Shown here: in pieces, positions 46,090 through 56,842 of the stretch
How the letters are laid out: each line of letters opens with the position of its first letter
Position numbering within the stretch: position 1 is the stretch's first letter
From: Clarkia xantiana subsp. parviflora
Lineage: Eukaryota > Streptophyta > Magnoliopsida > Myrtales > Onagraceae
Length of the DNA stretch: 64,000 nucleotides
Assembly: GCA_036873135.1 (NCBI GenBank)
Contig: JAPTYO010000017.1
Coordinates: 9,424,001 to 9,488,000, forward strand
Reading direction: 5' to 3'
Translations under genes and position numbers: made by a program
The notes under the pieces: generated by a model
Databases searched by the model: none
The model's input: the letters and a program-made list of their open reading frames with translations, nothing else
What the model was told of the DNA's origin: nothing

Positions 46090-47330
46090 TCAAGTATAAA
46101 GACTAAACCACGCATTCACCTATCACCTTAAGGTTTTAGGACAATTGATCAAGTGGTTAGTCTTCACTTTCACATGGTATCAAAGCGCGCAGGTTTGAAT
46201 CTCCGTCTCGCCAAGTTAAAACCCCTATATTTAATTATCTTAAGATTTTAGGACAGTGGTCAAGTGGTTAGTCTTAAATTTCACAAGATGAACCCAAAAG
46301 TGGAGGGTTGGTTAGTGCGATCAACAAGTGGGCAGGATGGTGTTCCCAGAGCTTATTCGTGGTGCGTAAGAGTGTGGCTCGTCATGAGCGTGTGAGTATG
46401 ACACATTTCCTTCTATATGGACCAGCAAATTGTACCAACTAACGACCACCTTACTTCCACTTCATTTTTTCTTATAAATTTGGCACTTTTAAAGTTTTTA
46501 TAATCTTTTTTTTTTTACTTTAATGCGTGGTTGAGCTTTAAAAGAAATCCTTAAATAACAAAAAAAATTCATTTAGTACTTTTTATATGACTTTACTTAA
46601 GGTATCAATAACATCCACTGTGGTATTACATAGTATTACTTAAATATGGATCTCTATATTTAATTAAAGTTTCTCGTGTTGGATCATCAAAATGTTTTAG
46701 GCCGCATGTGAGGGGGAATGTTGAAGTATAAAGATTAAACCACACTTATCATCTTAAAATTTTAGGACAATTGGTCAAGTGCTTAGTCTTAACTTTCACG
46801 GGATAAACCCAAAAGTGGAGGCTGGTTAGTGCGATCAACAAGTGGGCAGGATGGTGTTCCCAGAGCTCACCATGGGTGCGCACAGCTTATTCGTGGTGCG
46901 CAAGAGTGTGGGTCGTCGTGAGCGTGGGAGTACGACACCTTTCCTTCTATATGGACTAGGAAATTGTACCAACTGACGACCACCTTACTTACTCTTCCTT
47001 TTTTCTTATAAATTTGGCAGTTTTAAAGTTTTTATAATCTAATTTTTTTTACTTTAATGTGTATTTGAGTTTTGAAAGAAATCTTTAAATAACACGAAAA
47101 TTCATATTTTTTTTTGGCCAAAGTCGAAAATCCATTTAGTACTTTACTTAAGGTATCAATAACATCCACAATGGTATTACATAATATTACTTAAAATGGG
47201 TCCAACTTATTTTTTTTTCTAGGAAGTGTATAAAAACGTGCTACAATATTTTTATATACTTAAAAGTGGGACTCAACAATTTTTACTTAACATATTTCCT
47301 AAATTTAACGAATGCACTAAGTATTATATA
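46090..47330 (+). repeat. Diverged direct repeat, two copies of about 600 bp, LTR-like
   Basis: Copy 1 starts near 46090 (TTCAAGTATAAAGACTAAAC), copy 2 at 46718 (TGTTGAAGTATAAAGATTAA). Both continue with TTTTAGGACAATTG.TCAAGT, GTGCGATCAACAAGTGGGCA, GGATGGTGTTCCCAGAGC and GACGACCACCTTACTT-type phrases. GTGAGGGGGAA lies just before copy 2, like a polypurine tract before an LTR. I take these as LTR relics of another, probably Copia-type, family. No internal genes remain. Confidence 0.6.
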
Positions 47331-47755
47331 ATTAATCTTTAAGTATAAATTAATTCATTTTATAATTAATACTAAAATCTTATTGGTGGTTGTTGGAAAA
47401 TTTAATAATAAAATATATGTAAGGAATATAGTAAAGTAAAATTATGTGTGTCTTAACTTTAAGTATTACTTAAAGTGTACATGTCTATGTGACAATTTTA
47501 AAGAACACAATTTATATAATTTTTTTTTGGATTCTCTAACATAATTATTGTTAATTGTTAATAAACAATAATAAAATAAATTAATTAACTAAAAAAGGTA
47601 AAACAATTGAAGAAACTCATATGAATTACATGACGAGGGGCTTGATCTACATTACTAGGCGCGAACCCATGAACCGGCAATAACTTGGACGGAAAAACAC
47701 CATCTTGCGAAGTTCTTTATCACTGTTTCATCATCATCAAACCCTCGACCCTCCT

Positions 47756-47763
47756 TATAAATA
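47756..47763 (+). promoter_or_regulatory. IBR5: TATA box of the IBR5-like gene
   Basis: TATAAATA lies 143-150 bases before the ATG at 47906, in the sequence CCTTATAAATACC. With transcription starting about 30 bases downstream, the 5' UTR would be about 110-120 bases, including a pyrimidine-rich stretch around 47800-47880. Confidence 0.65.
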
Positions 47764-47905
47764 CCATCTCACAAGGACAACAAATCCATCAGCAACTCCC
47801 TCCACATCGCAATCTTGCCCCCTCTTAATTAAAGATTCGACCTTTGGACTCCGCTTCTGATCTGGGTCGGTGTCAGTTCTTCTCTGGCTTTCAAATCTTG
47901 ATTCG

Positions 47906-50545
47906 ATGAGGAAGAGGGAGAGAGAGAACCCTTGTGGGGTATGTGGGCACTACCACAAGTACGAGGAGGGCGAAGTTTGTGGGATTTGCGGCCACCGGAT
48001 GCTGGCCGCGTCGGAGAAGACCTCCATCAGCGTCAGCGCCTTCCCGTCGGAGATATTGCCGCAGTTCCTTTATCTGGGGAGTTATGATAACGCCTCTCGC
48101 TCGGAGTTGCTCAAGACTCAGGGGATTTCTCGTATTCTCAATGTGAGCTTTCAATTACGGTTTCGGTCTCGATTGCAATGTTTTAATTTTTCAGTAGTGA
48201 TGAACTTTGTTTGAAGCGAATCTGAACAGCATATGTACATCAAATCGAATTAGTTAAAGCATTGACCTACATTATAGCTATCTTAAATCCACAATATGCA
48301 GTAGCTGATTTGGTTTGCAGTAGTTAATATTACTACCTTCAAGTTTGCTGCAGCTATTCTCTTAAGAATTGTGTTGTTAAGAAGTGATGACTTCTTGAGG
48401 ACTGTGATATCGATTTAATCAGGGGATATTTTTAAAGCTCAGGATAGGCACAAGAGTGTCGTGTTCCTAAAGATAGTTTTTAGACATATCTCCGACATAC
48501 ACTTGCTATATTTTTCGGTCTTTAGTAGCTTAAAGTATCTATCTTTTGGATCTTTGTACTCCAACTTTTGTAACATTCACATGCAAAAGAACTGCCATAG
48601 GATAGGAGTTAAAGTAAGATATGGCCCATCCCTTATGCCTTATGGCCCCATCAAGTAGAGGACAGACCATTAACAATGCTGCATATTGCATTGGATCCTT
48701 TACTTTAAATTTTTTTAGAACTTTTTTAATGCTTCATCAGTTTGTTTTTAGTATTGTATCTTGAGTTATGCACTGCAGACCCTGTTTGTATTCATTAAGT
48801 ATCACTGATATATGACAAAAGTAACAAGTGCAGTGGTCTTATCAAATAAGGTTAGGTTATCTAGTTAGATTTCAACTTAAAAAAGTGGATGCTTTTAAAA
48901 AAAAAATATTTGAGATAGCTGCCTTTTCCTTTTTCAACACCATTAGTTCAAAACCTTTATCCTATGATATAGAAGATATCAAGCAGGAACCGTGAATATA
49001 TTGTTACTAGACACATCAACAAAGTATGATATGGATGATGCAGATAATCCACAGTTATAGCGTATTAATCATTCTCCACACTGGAAGGTGTTTTTGTAAT
49101 CTGTAGTCACGAGGAGCAACCCTTGATTAAAATGAATCCTAGTTAGATTCTATTCTTGTTATGCAACATTATTTGTTGGTGCCCCAAAATATTTCTTATT
49201 ACTTAATCCATAAGAGTGTCTATATTTCTCCAATCTCACCTTCTCTGTTCTCTTTTATGTTGCAGACTGTACCAGCATGCCAAAATCTTTACAAGAATTC
49301 ATTTACCTATCATCTCCTCCAGGATGACAAAACATTGCCATTTGATGATGCAAACCAATTTTTGGGTGTGTCCACTTTGAATAACATTATGTGCCTTTAC
49401 TGGTATTAAAAAAGAAAAAGTAGTTTTAGTGTTTTGTCTAATAGTTGAGGTTGATGATGTAGCTCTTTTTATTCCTCTTGCAGAGCAATGTGAGAAGGAG
49501 AAAGCTCGAGTTCTCGTGCACTGCATGTCCGGCAAAAGCAGGTACGTCATTGCAACCCACCTCATCTTCTAATCCTTACATTCGGAGATGTTGCCAAATA
49601 CTGTAAAATCTAAATACAATGGATTAAAAGTGTTGTTTTGTGCTTGATCATGAAGGTCCCCAGCCATTGTGATTGCTTATTTGATGAAGTCTAAAGGATG
49701 GAGACTTGAACAGAGTTACCAGTGGGTAAAAGAGCGGAGACCGGCTGTGGATTTGAATGAAGGTTTGTTTCTCTTTTACAATTTTACCATGTCAAAAGGC
49801 TAGAATTATTGTTAGTAACAAAATCCTAGAATTAGGTTGCTTCCGTTGGATAACAAATCTACGCCAAGACTACCTGAACATTTTTGCATCTTTACATTGG
49901 TATTTGAACTCCACTCAGTTTTGCATTTCGTTATGCTTCATCGATAGGTCTTTGTACTTATTTTTTTTGCATTTTTCTATTATGTAAAGTTGAACAATTT
50001 GACATTAATAATCTTATGATGCTGAAATTTTCTTTTTATTATTATTGTTACAATTTTTTATGGGTTAATATTATTGTTGCAATTAAGTGAAGTCCACTCT
50101 ATTTGTAAAAGTAGCAAATACACCATCCTTGCTAAGCATTCCAGGAACTCCCATGATATTTATATATATTGGAGAACAATTTGAAGATAGTTGTCAGGCT
50201 CTTTTATTTGTTAAAACAACCCCTAAACTTTGCATTACAGGTGTGTACCAGCAGTTGCAAGAATATGAGACAAAACTGTTAGGGTCAGCCGATGGCGGCA
50301 ACCCATCTCTGTCTTTCCCAACCCTAAACGCTGCTCAACCCTTGAGCTTCGGTTACCAGAAATCCACTGAACCCATAACGGGCCCCGCCTTCAACACTGT
50401 GGGGGCCCCCTCCATATTCGCCCGCCAAAACTTGGAGGTTCCCCCGCATGGCTTCACCTTTGGAGCAGGCAACCCGAGTCAGAACGTCTCAGAAGGTGGT
50501 GGATTCCGTGCAAACCCTAGTGATATGCCAATGGACGGCTCTTGA
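47906..50545 (+). CDS. IBR5: Dual-specificity protein phosphatase, IBR5-like
   Basis: Five exons give 268 residues: 47906-48142, 49266-49365, 49484-49541, 49656-49762, 50241-50545; every intron is GT..AG and the phase is kept. The start is MRKRERENPCG, as in Arabidopsis IBR5; an in-frame GTG upstream is not used. Residues 10-28 carry two CxxC pairs (C10, C13, C25, C28), a zinc-binding N-terminus. The phosphatase domain is about 45-175, with the HCX5R active site HCMSGKSR at 125-132 (nucleophile C126, arginine R132); D99 or D100 is the likely general acid. The tail is Pro/Gly/Phe-rich and ends MPMDGS, as in Arabidopsis. IBR5 is known to dephosphorylate MPK12 and to promote auxin and abscisic acid responses. 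No lesion is visible. Confidence 0.95.
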
Positions 50546-50690
50546 AGATATGGTAACTCTTATTGCTCCCCATGGTCTGATTTCGGGATCGAATTTTATC
50601 TGATCCGATGATGTAAATTGGGGGTGAATTATGATGTTTCCATGACTTTTTCATTGCCATGTTGTACTATATGATTGATGATGATACAAC

Positions 50691-50696
50691 AATAAA
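50691..50696 (+). terminator. IBR5: Likely polyadenylation signal of the IBR5-like gene
   Basis: AATAAA about 146 bases after the stop codon, in AT-rich sequence with TTGTACTATATG upstream. Plant signals are loose, so the exact cleavage site cannot be given. Confidence 0.5.
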
Positions 50697-51066
50697 TTCT
50701 GGTATAACTTGAGAGTCAATTTTGTAGAGATTGGGGCCAAATGACAGACAGATTGATATCCAACAATGACAGGTGAGTGCTTGCTGCTGCTGCATGTTTT
50801 AAAGATGAGACTCTAGAAGCCGCCTTTGTAGTTGAGGTTGAAAATCATTGTGTTCTTTTATGTAATCAACTACTTTTGCCACCTTTTTATAATCTTTGTG
50901 GTATAATTAAATGCAAGTGTATATCTTGAAAATAAGTGCGAGGTATATATATATATATATTTTGTTTAATTGTAGTTTTTGAGTGTCGAATAATTATTAA
51001 TGCTATAGCCACGAAATTTCAATTCTATATCTATAATATAGTTGTATATTAATATGATTGATATGG

Positions 51067-51850
51067 TTGTATATAGGGTTAAGAACACAATAGGAGCATG
51101 AATGTTTGCCCATGTTGCCAAAAGGGTATGAATTGAAAAAACGTATTATTAAGGGCCTGAATTTTGAGTTTTGTGTATAAGTGAGGTCTCCGTCTATTTT
51201 TTCTGTTAAAAGTGACGGAAAGTGGTCACATGCTTGGCATGTGACCAAAAATAATTTGAAAACTCGAAAATGCCCTTTGACCAAAGTGTGTCTCTCATAT
51301 GTTTGACCTAAAATGACGAAAATACCCTTGAAGCCACGACAGCTCCGGCGACCACCACCACCCCGACTCCGGCGACCACCACCGACCTCCGGCGACGACC
51401 GAAAAGCTCCGATCGGAGTTTTTTTGGCTCCGATCGGAGCTTCGGAGCTCCAATCGGAGCTTTTTTGGCTCCGATCGGAGGCCGGTGGCAGTCGCAGTCG
51501 CCGGAGGCCGGTGGAGGTCGCTGGAGGCCGGTGGCGGTCACCGGAGCCGGGTGGTGGTCGCCGGGCGGTGGCCGGAGCGTGGTGGCCATAAGGGCATAAT
51601 TAGTGTGTAGGGATATTTTAGACATTTTACATTTTATTAATTAAATTGATAAATTGTATAATAATTACAAAATGATATTTTTGTCTTTTCACGTGGTTCT
51701 GTTAGATTTAACAGAAAATTTGGACGGAGACTTGAAAAAACACAAAACTCAAAATTCAGGCCCTAAATAATACGTTTTTCCAATTCAGACCCCTTTTGGC
51801 AACATGGGCAAACATTCATGCCCCTATTGTGTTCTTAACCCTTGTATATA
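51067..51850. repeat. 9-bp target site duplication around the MULE
   Basis: TTGTATATA occurs at 51067-51075 and again at 51842-51850, directly outside the terminal inverted repeats. A perfect 9-bp duplication is the mark of Mutator-type insertion. Confidence 0.85.
51076..51841. mobile_element. Non-autonomous Mutator-like element with long terminal inverted repeats
   Basis: 766 bp. The left end GGGTTAAGAACACAATAGG is mirrored at the right end; the inverted repeats run about 140 bp with roughly 90% identity by eye (CATGAATGTTTGCCCATGTT, AGGGCCTGAATTTTGAG shared). There is no transposase. The GC-rich core (51335-51595) is also inverted: CCGGCGACCACC on the left against GGTGGTCGCCGG on the right, around four copies of the 12-bp palindrome CTCCGATCGGAG (51407, 51428, 51448 with one change, 51469). 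The whole element could fold into one hairpin. Frames inside it are compositional. Confidence 0.85.
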
Positions 51851-52805
51851 TCCACATTTGTGTTTTCTAATTTAATCACATCTTTATAAATTGAGCAAGT
51901 ACAAATTTAGAAAATATTGTTTTCTCATATTAATTTCTATGTATAATAAAGAAACTCTTTTTATAAATAAGGCTAAAGGTTATGTAGATTTTTTTTATCA
52001 ACCCTATATTATATAAGGAAAATATCACAAATAGTTACTTGTAACTTTTTCTGTTTATTTTAATTTTTTTCTATTGAAGGCTTGAAGTACTTCATTTCAT
52101 AAAAATAATTTTGTTTCAATCATATCGTAATTTTTTTTTAATTGTGTTGATTATGCAAAATATGATGACATAGTAAAACTAATATGATATTGCTATAAAT
52201 AAATTAGGGTTAAATTATTGTTAATTGTATAGTTTAAGTTAAATATGATAATATTTAAGGAGATGACACGCTATTAATGTTAATAAATTATGGTCATATT
52301 TTTACATAAGAACGCTCATTATTTAGGTTTTTTTTTTAGACTTTTCAGAGGCGAGAAGAAGTAATATTGTCAGAGTTAGCAGTCTCATAGGTAACACCCT
52401 TCTAGTTTTCCTGTTGAATCAACATGTTATAAGATTGAGGGATCTCAAAGGAGATTACTCCTCACAGCAGGGTTATTGTCATTCATGCCCATAAGAACTG
52501 GAAAGGTCTTTGGTTACCAATATGCTTCTTAATCTCACCATTCTTGCCTTGAGAGTTGAGGCAAAGAAGCCATAACATTATATTCTGCATAGAGTAAGCT
52601 AAGCTTGGTTTTAAAAAAAAGGTGGAGCTCGAATCAAGTCCCGGTTATGTAAGGATGATTTCTTGGTGAAGTAGATAGATAGAACATTAAACCATTCACT
52701 TTATAGATTCTTTCTTTCAGATCATTCCAAGCCGACAACGCCAATACATAACACTACTGGTCAAATTCTTTGATACAAATTTAACAATCCATCCAGAGAC
52801 GACGA
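51851..52805. other. AT-rich intergenic DNA between the MULE and N4
   Basis: Poly-T and poly-A runs to about 52330, then about 470 bases of mixed composition. I recognise no gene, LTR or other repeat here. Confidence 0.4.
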
Positions 52806-53470
52806 TGATGGTATACGTCCGATTCAGGTTCGTTTTATATATTTGGACTTCATTTACACGTCTAACCCACCAACAGATTCAAATTATTTACCCTCGAGCT
52901 TAAAACGGTTCGGAACGCGCGCGTACGCGTTCCGGACCGAAGACTCCTCTGGATTGTCACCACAATCCGGAACGGGTCCGGATTGTCGCGACGACCCGGA
53001 CCACACCGGTTGTCGTAATAACTCGGTGTAGTCCGGATTTTCCCCCCGGTGACGCGCAAACCCCTACGTATACACGACACGTGCGGGCCTTCCCGATGTC
53101 AACTTTACTCCCGTCTACGCCCGGTTCATATTTTACATTAAACCGGCGTCGGACCATTCAAAACCGGGTTCGGGTTCAAAGTGCCTCTATTTAAGGGAAC
53201 CTACCCAACCATTTCACAACTTAAGTTGACAAGGAAGATCTGACCTCTCTCTAACTTTCTCTCTCTAGATTTCTGATATAAGCATCGGAGAGGGTTCATC
53301 GCAATCCACCCCCTCCCCCCTCTACGTGGCGTGCGATATTGCCCCGTGTGCAGGTCTCAGGAGGAACGCACGTACAGGATATTGTGCGGCGATCCGACAA
53401 CCCGACTACCCGCAACACGTTCAGAAATATATACCAGGACCCGACACCCCGTCGAGTCCGGGTCCCAACA
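52806..53470 (+). repeat. 5' LTR of N4
   Basis: 665 bp, from TGATGGTATACGTCCG to GGTCCCAACA. It matches N1 and N2 in its order of parts, a TATA-like TATTTAAG near 53188 and the shared motif ATAAGCATCGGAGAGGG (53278-53294). Short inverted repeats (52951-52957 / 52962-52968, and a GGTCCGG/CCGGACC pair to about 53001) sit where N2 has its perfect hairpins. Confidence 0.9.
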
Positions 53471-53472
53471 TT

Positions 53473-53488
53473 TTGGCACCGTCCGCGA
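53473..53488 (+). other. Primer binding site of N4
   Basis: TTGGCACCGTCCGCGA just after the LTR; a one-base variant of the T-family TTGGCGCCGTC start, so probably the same tRNA. Confidence 0.6.
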
Positions 53489-53901
53489 GATTCAAACGAA
53501 CAAGCACTCGCTTACCAGCAACAACTATATGGCAAAGAGAAAGACTACCACGGGAGAGCCTAGCAAGGCACCATCAAAGAAGAACCAGGCAGGTCCTTCA
53601 GAAATCCCATAAGTTGTATCCACAACTTCCTCGGAACAAGCTTTCAATGCTCAATTAGAGCACACGGCTCAAACCAACCAACCCCCGCCGGGGTTCGAGC
53701 GCAGAACATACACAGAGAGTGAGCAACCTTATGGAATGCCGACTGAGAACCAGCAACCTTAGGGTGTAGGTGCACAAAGTGTGCAAGCCGCTCCCACTGT
53801 AACGCCTGCAATGATGGCAGCGATAGAAGAGCTTCTGGCCTTCAGATAGACTTTAAGAAACCAAGGCTATACGCATCCGCAACCACCTCCAGCCCCACCT
53901 T

Positions 53902-54466
53902 TGTTGGTTTTGTCTCAAATTAGTTGATTAAGTCCACTAAGTAATTTAACCCGTTAGCTATTTTAGATAGCAAATTGATTATGTAATATATATATATATC
54001 GGTAGAGATTAACCGATATATTATATATATATAGATATTTGAATTAATATTATATTGTATATATATATATATAGCTAGCTTGCTAGAGCGGTGGGCTTTG
54101 TCCATGTATATATATATATATATATATACATATAGGGCATAGGTTAAGCAAATATAACTGCGAGAGAAAGTGTCGTGAGGAGTCTTCGGTTTAGGTAATC
54201 AACAGAGCGTGAGTTTCGTGGGTGTGAGGGTTTGGTTTAGGCGAGTGTTTATTTAGAGCGTGTGTAATAGGTCTCTACATGTATTGTGAGAGTGAGTGCT
54301 CTATGTGGTCTCGTCTTGTAACCCTCTGGTGTTGATTGTGCTAGTGAAGTGGTGCTCCTCCTTTGCCCGTGGACGTAGGTCGCGTTGACCGAACCACGTT
54401 AAATCTTGTGTTCTTTATTGCTTTCTTTTAATCTGTTTGTGAGTGTTGAGAGAATCGATCCTAACA
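53902..54466 (+). repeat. Left LTR of C3
   Basis: 565 bp, TGTTGGTTTTGTC to CGATCCTAACA. It contains short (TA)n runs and the phrase TCGTCTTGTAACCCTCTGG. Confidence 0.93.
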
Positions 54467-54507
54467 ACTGATATCAGAGCTAAGGAGGTTCAACACGATC
54501 ACTGAAG

Positions 54508-56193
54508 ATGGAGGTTTCGAAGGCTGGAATAGAGAAGTTCGATGGAAACGATTTCGGTATCTGGAAGATCCAGATTGAAGATTATCTGTACCTGAAGGAT
54601 CTGTACGAACCCTTGTCTGGGGAGAAACCGGAGTCCATGACGGAGCAGCAGTGGAAGCTCAATGATTGACAAGCCCTGGGGCTGATCCGATTGTGTCTGT
54701 CCAGGAACGTTGCATTCAACATTGTCAAGGAAACATCGACGGCAGGCGTGCTAAAGGCGTTGGCAAACATGTACGAGAAACCATCGGCGATGAACAAGGT
54801 ATATCTGATGCGTAGATTGTTCAATTTACAGATGGTTGAAGGTGGGTTTGTTGCTGAACATATTAATTCTTTTAATATGATTGTGTCGTAACTGAGTTCT
54901 GTTGAGATTAATTTTGAGGATGAGGTTAAAGCTTTGATTTTGTTGTCATCTCTGCTCGAGTCGTGGGATACTATTGTTTCCACAGTTAGTAGTTCCCGTG
55001 GATCTGAGAAGCTGAAGTTTGATTAAATCCGAGACGTTGTTCTTAGCGAAAGCATTCGCAAAAGAGAAATTGGTGAGTCATCAGGAAGTGCTTTCAGTGT
55101 TGACAGAAGCGGGAGAAGTAAATCAAGGCGTTCTTATCAGCATGGACGCTCAAAATCAAGAAACAGAGGAAGACCACAAGGATCATGTTAAAATTGTGGT
55201 GAAGAAGGCCACTATCGATCTGATTGTCCGAAGTCAAATAGGAAGAATCATGAAGCTGACAATGATAGTGATTCTGTGAATTCAGCAGAAGACATTGGGG
55301 ACGTCTTAACCCTCAGTGTGGACAGCTCACTTGAATCATGGATTGTGGATTCTGGAGCGTTGTTTCATTCGTCTCCGTGCAAGAAGTTGTTCCGAAATTT
55401 CAAGACAGGAAAGTTTGGAAAAGTGTATCTTGCTGACAACAAGGTATTGGAGATCGAAGAAAGGGGGAATGTCTGCATTCATAGTCCAGCAGGAAATCAG
55501 TGGACAATGGAAGATGTCAGGTACATTCCTGGTCTCAAGAAGAATCTGATCTCGGTTGGTCAGTTGGATCGCAAATGTTATGCAGGAGAGTTTGGGAATG
55601 GTTCGTGGAAGATCAAGAAGGGTGCTATGGTTGTAGCACGGGGCCTTAAATCTGGAACCTTGTACATCACTGAAGGGTGTGTAAACGCGGCTGCTATTCA
55701 GAAGAGTGCATCCAGACAGATGAGTGTTAAAGGAATGAAGATGCTGGTGAAGAAAGGAGCTTTAGAGGGTCCGAAGTGTGTTGACAGGGGACTCTGTGAA
55801 AGCTGTGTTATGAGGAAGAAGAAACAAGTCAGTTCGAAGACCCCAAAGGAGCCAGAGATCAAGTCAGAGGTAGGTCGAGTAACACCCGGGCGGGTCTTGA
55901 GGAGATCATCCAGGACTACTAGACCAACAGACAGGTATTCACCTTCATTAAACTACCTATTGTTGACGGATGATGATATGAGAAGACAGAGTGTCTTGAA
56001 GAAGGTGGAGTTGGAGGTTGGTTGCTCTTCTGGTCAGAAAGAGCATGTTGTTTCTACTCCAGATCGGTTAGTTCGGGATAGGGACAGGAGACTAGTTAAG
56101 TTTGAAGACTTGGAGGCATGTTGCCTCAGTATAGCGAAAGCTGGGACCGAGCAACGTTTGAGCTCGGTTGGAATCTCGCGGAGATCGAGGTAG
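54508..56193 (+). pseudogene. C3 gag-protease with in-frame loss of integrase core, RT and RNase H
   Basis: One frame from MEVSKAGIEKFDGNDFGIWK to TAG at 56191-56193, interrupted only by stops at 54667 (TGA), 54889 (TAA), 55024 (TAA) and 55189 (TAA). Gag resembles Tnt1 (KVYLMRRLFNLQMVEGGFV, LLSSLLESWDTIV). A knuckle NCGEEGHYRSDC lies near 55192-55227, its first Cys just before the last stop. Protease has SWIVDSGALFHSS at ~55340, D-S-G in place. PGLKKNLISVGQLDRKCYAG and GLCESCVMRKKKQV follow (pre-integrase zinc region, first His residues lost). The next residues, RVLRRSSRTTRPTDRYSP, are the Copia linker before RT, so the deletion kept the frame. The final ~75 residues are of unclear origin. 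Confidence 0.85.
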
Positions 56194-56310
56194 GCCCGTC
56201 GGGGGCCTTGGCAAAGAAGGTAGCGGACCATGGAGCACGCTAGCAAGGTGGAGCTATGAAGAATACAAGTTAAGGTGGAGCTTTGGAGAATTCAAGACAA
56301 AGGTGGAGAT

Positions 56311-56842
56311 TGTTGGGTTTGTCTCGAATTAGTTGATTAAGTCCACTAAGTAATTTAACCCGTTAGCTATTTTAGGTAGCAAATTGATTATGTAATATAT
56401 ATATATATCGGTAGAGATTAACCGATATATTATATATATATAGATATTTCAATTAATATTATATATATATATAGTTAGCTTGCTAGGGCGGTGGGCTTTG
56501 TCCATATATATATATATAGGACATAGGTTAAGCAAATATAGCTGCGAGAGAAAGTGCCGTGAGGAGTCTTCGGTTTAGATAATCAACAGTTGCGTGGGTG
56601 TGAGGGTTTGGTTTAGGCGAGTGTTTATTTAGAGCGTGTGTAGTAGGTCTCTACATGTATTGTGAGAGTGAGTGCTCTATGTGGTCTCGTCTTGTAACCC
56701 TCTGGTGTTGATTGTGCTAGTGAAGTGGTGCTCCTCCTTTGCCCGTGGACGTAGGTCGCGTTGACCGAACCACATTAAATCTTGTGTTCTTTATTGCTTT
56801 CTTTTAATCCGTTTGTGAGTGTTGAGAGAATCGATCCTAACA
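56311..56842 (+). repeat. Right LTR of C3
   Basis: 532 bp, close to the left LTR apart from a few substitutions and small deletions (for example around 56460 and 56590). Confidence 0.93.

Larger units (their letters stand above)
53902..56842 (+). mobile_element. C3: Tork/Tnt1-like Copia element, internally deleted, inserted in N4 gag
   Basis: 2941 bp. LTRs at 53902-54466 and 56311-56842 are very similar (TGTTGG..TTGTCTC.AATTAG to GATCCTAACA). Flanks are ACCTT on the left and ACCTC on the right, a 5-bp target duplication with one change. The primer site CTGATATCAGAGC matches initiator tRNA-Met with one change, and the polypurine tract AAAGGTGGAGAT precedes the right LTR. The 1.84-kb interior has gag, zinc knuckle, protease and the start of integrase, then jumps to the linker before RT. 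The high LTR similarity means a recent insertion. Confidence 0.92.

Noticed and set aside
47870..47905. Upstream in-frame GTG extension of the IBR5-like protein
   Set aside because: The ATG at 47906 gives the conserved MRKRERENPC start of Arabidopsis IBR5; plants rarely start at GTG.
51308..51625. Frames rich in Pro/Arg (about 100 codons) on both strands
   Set aside because: They come from the GC-rich inverted core of the MULE; both strands are open because of composition and palindromy.
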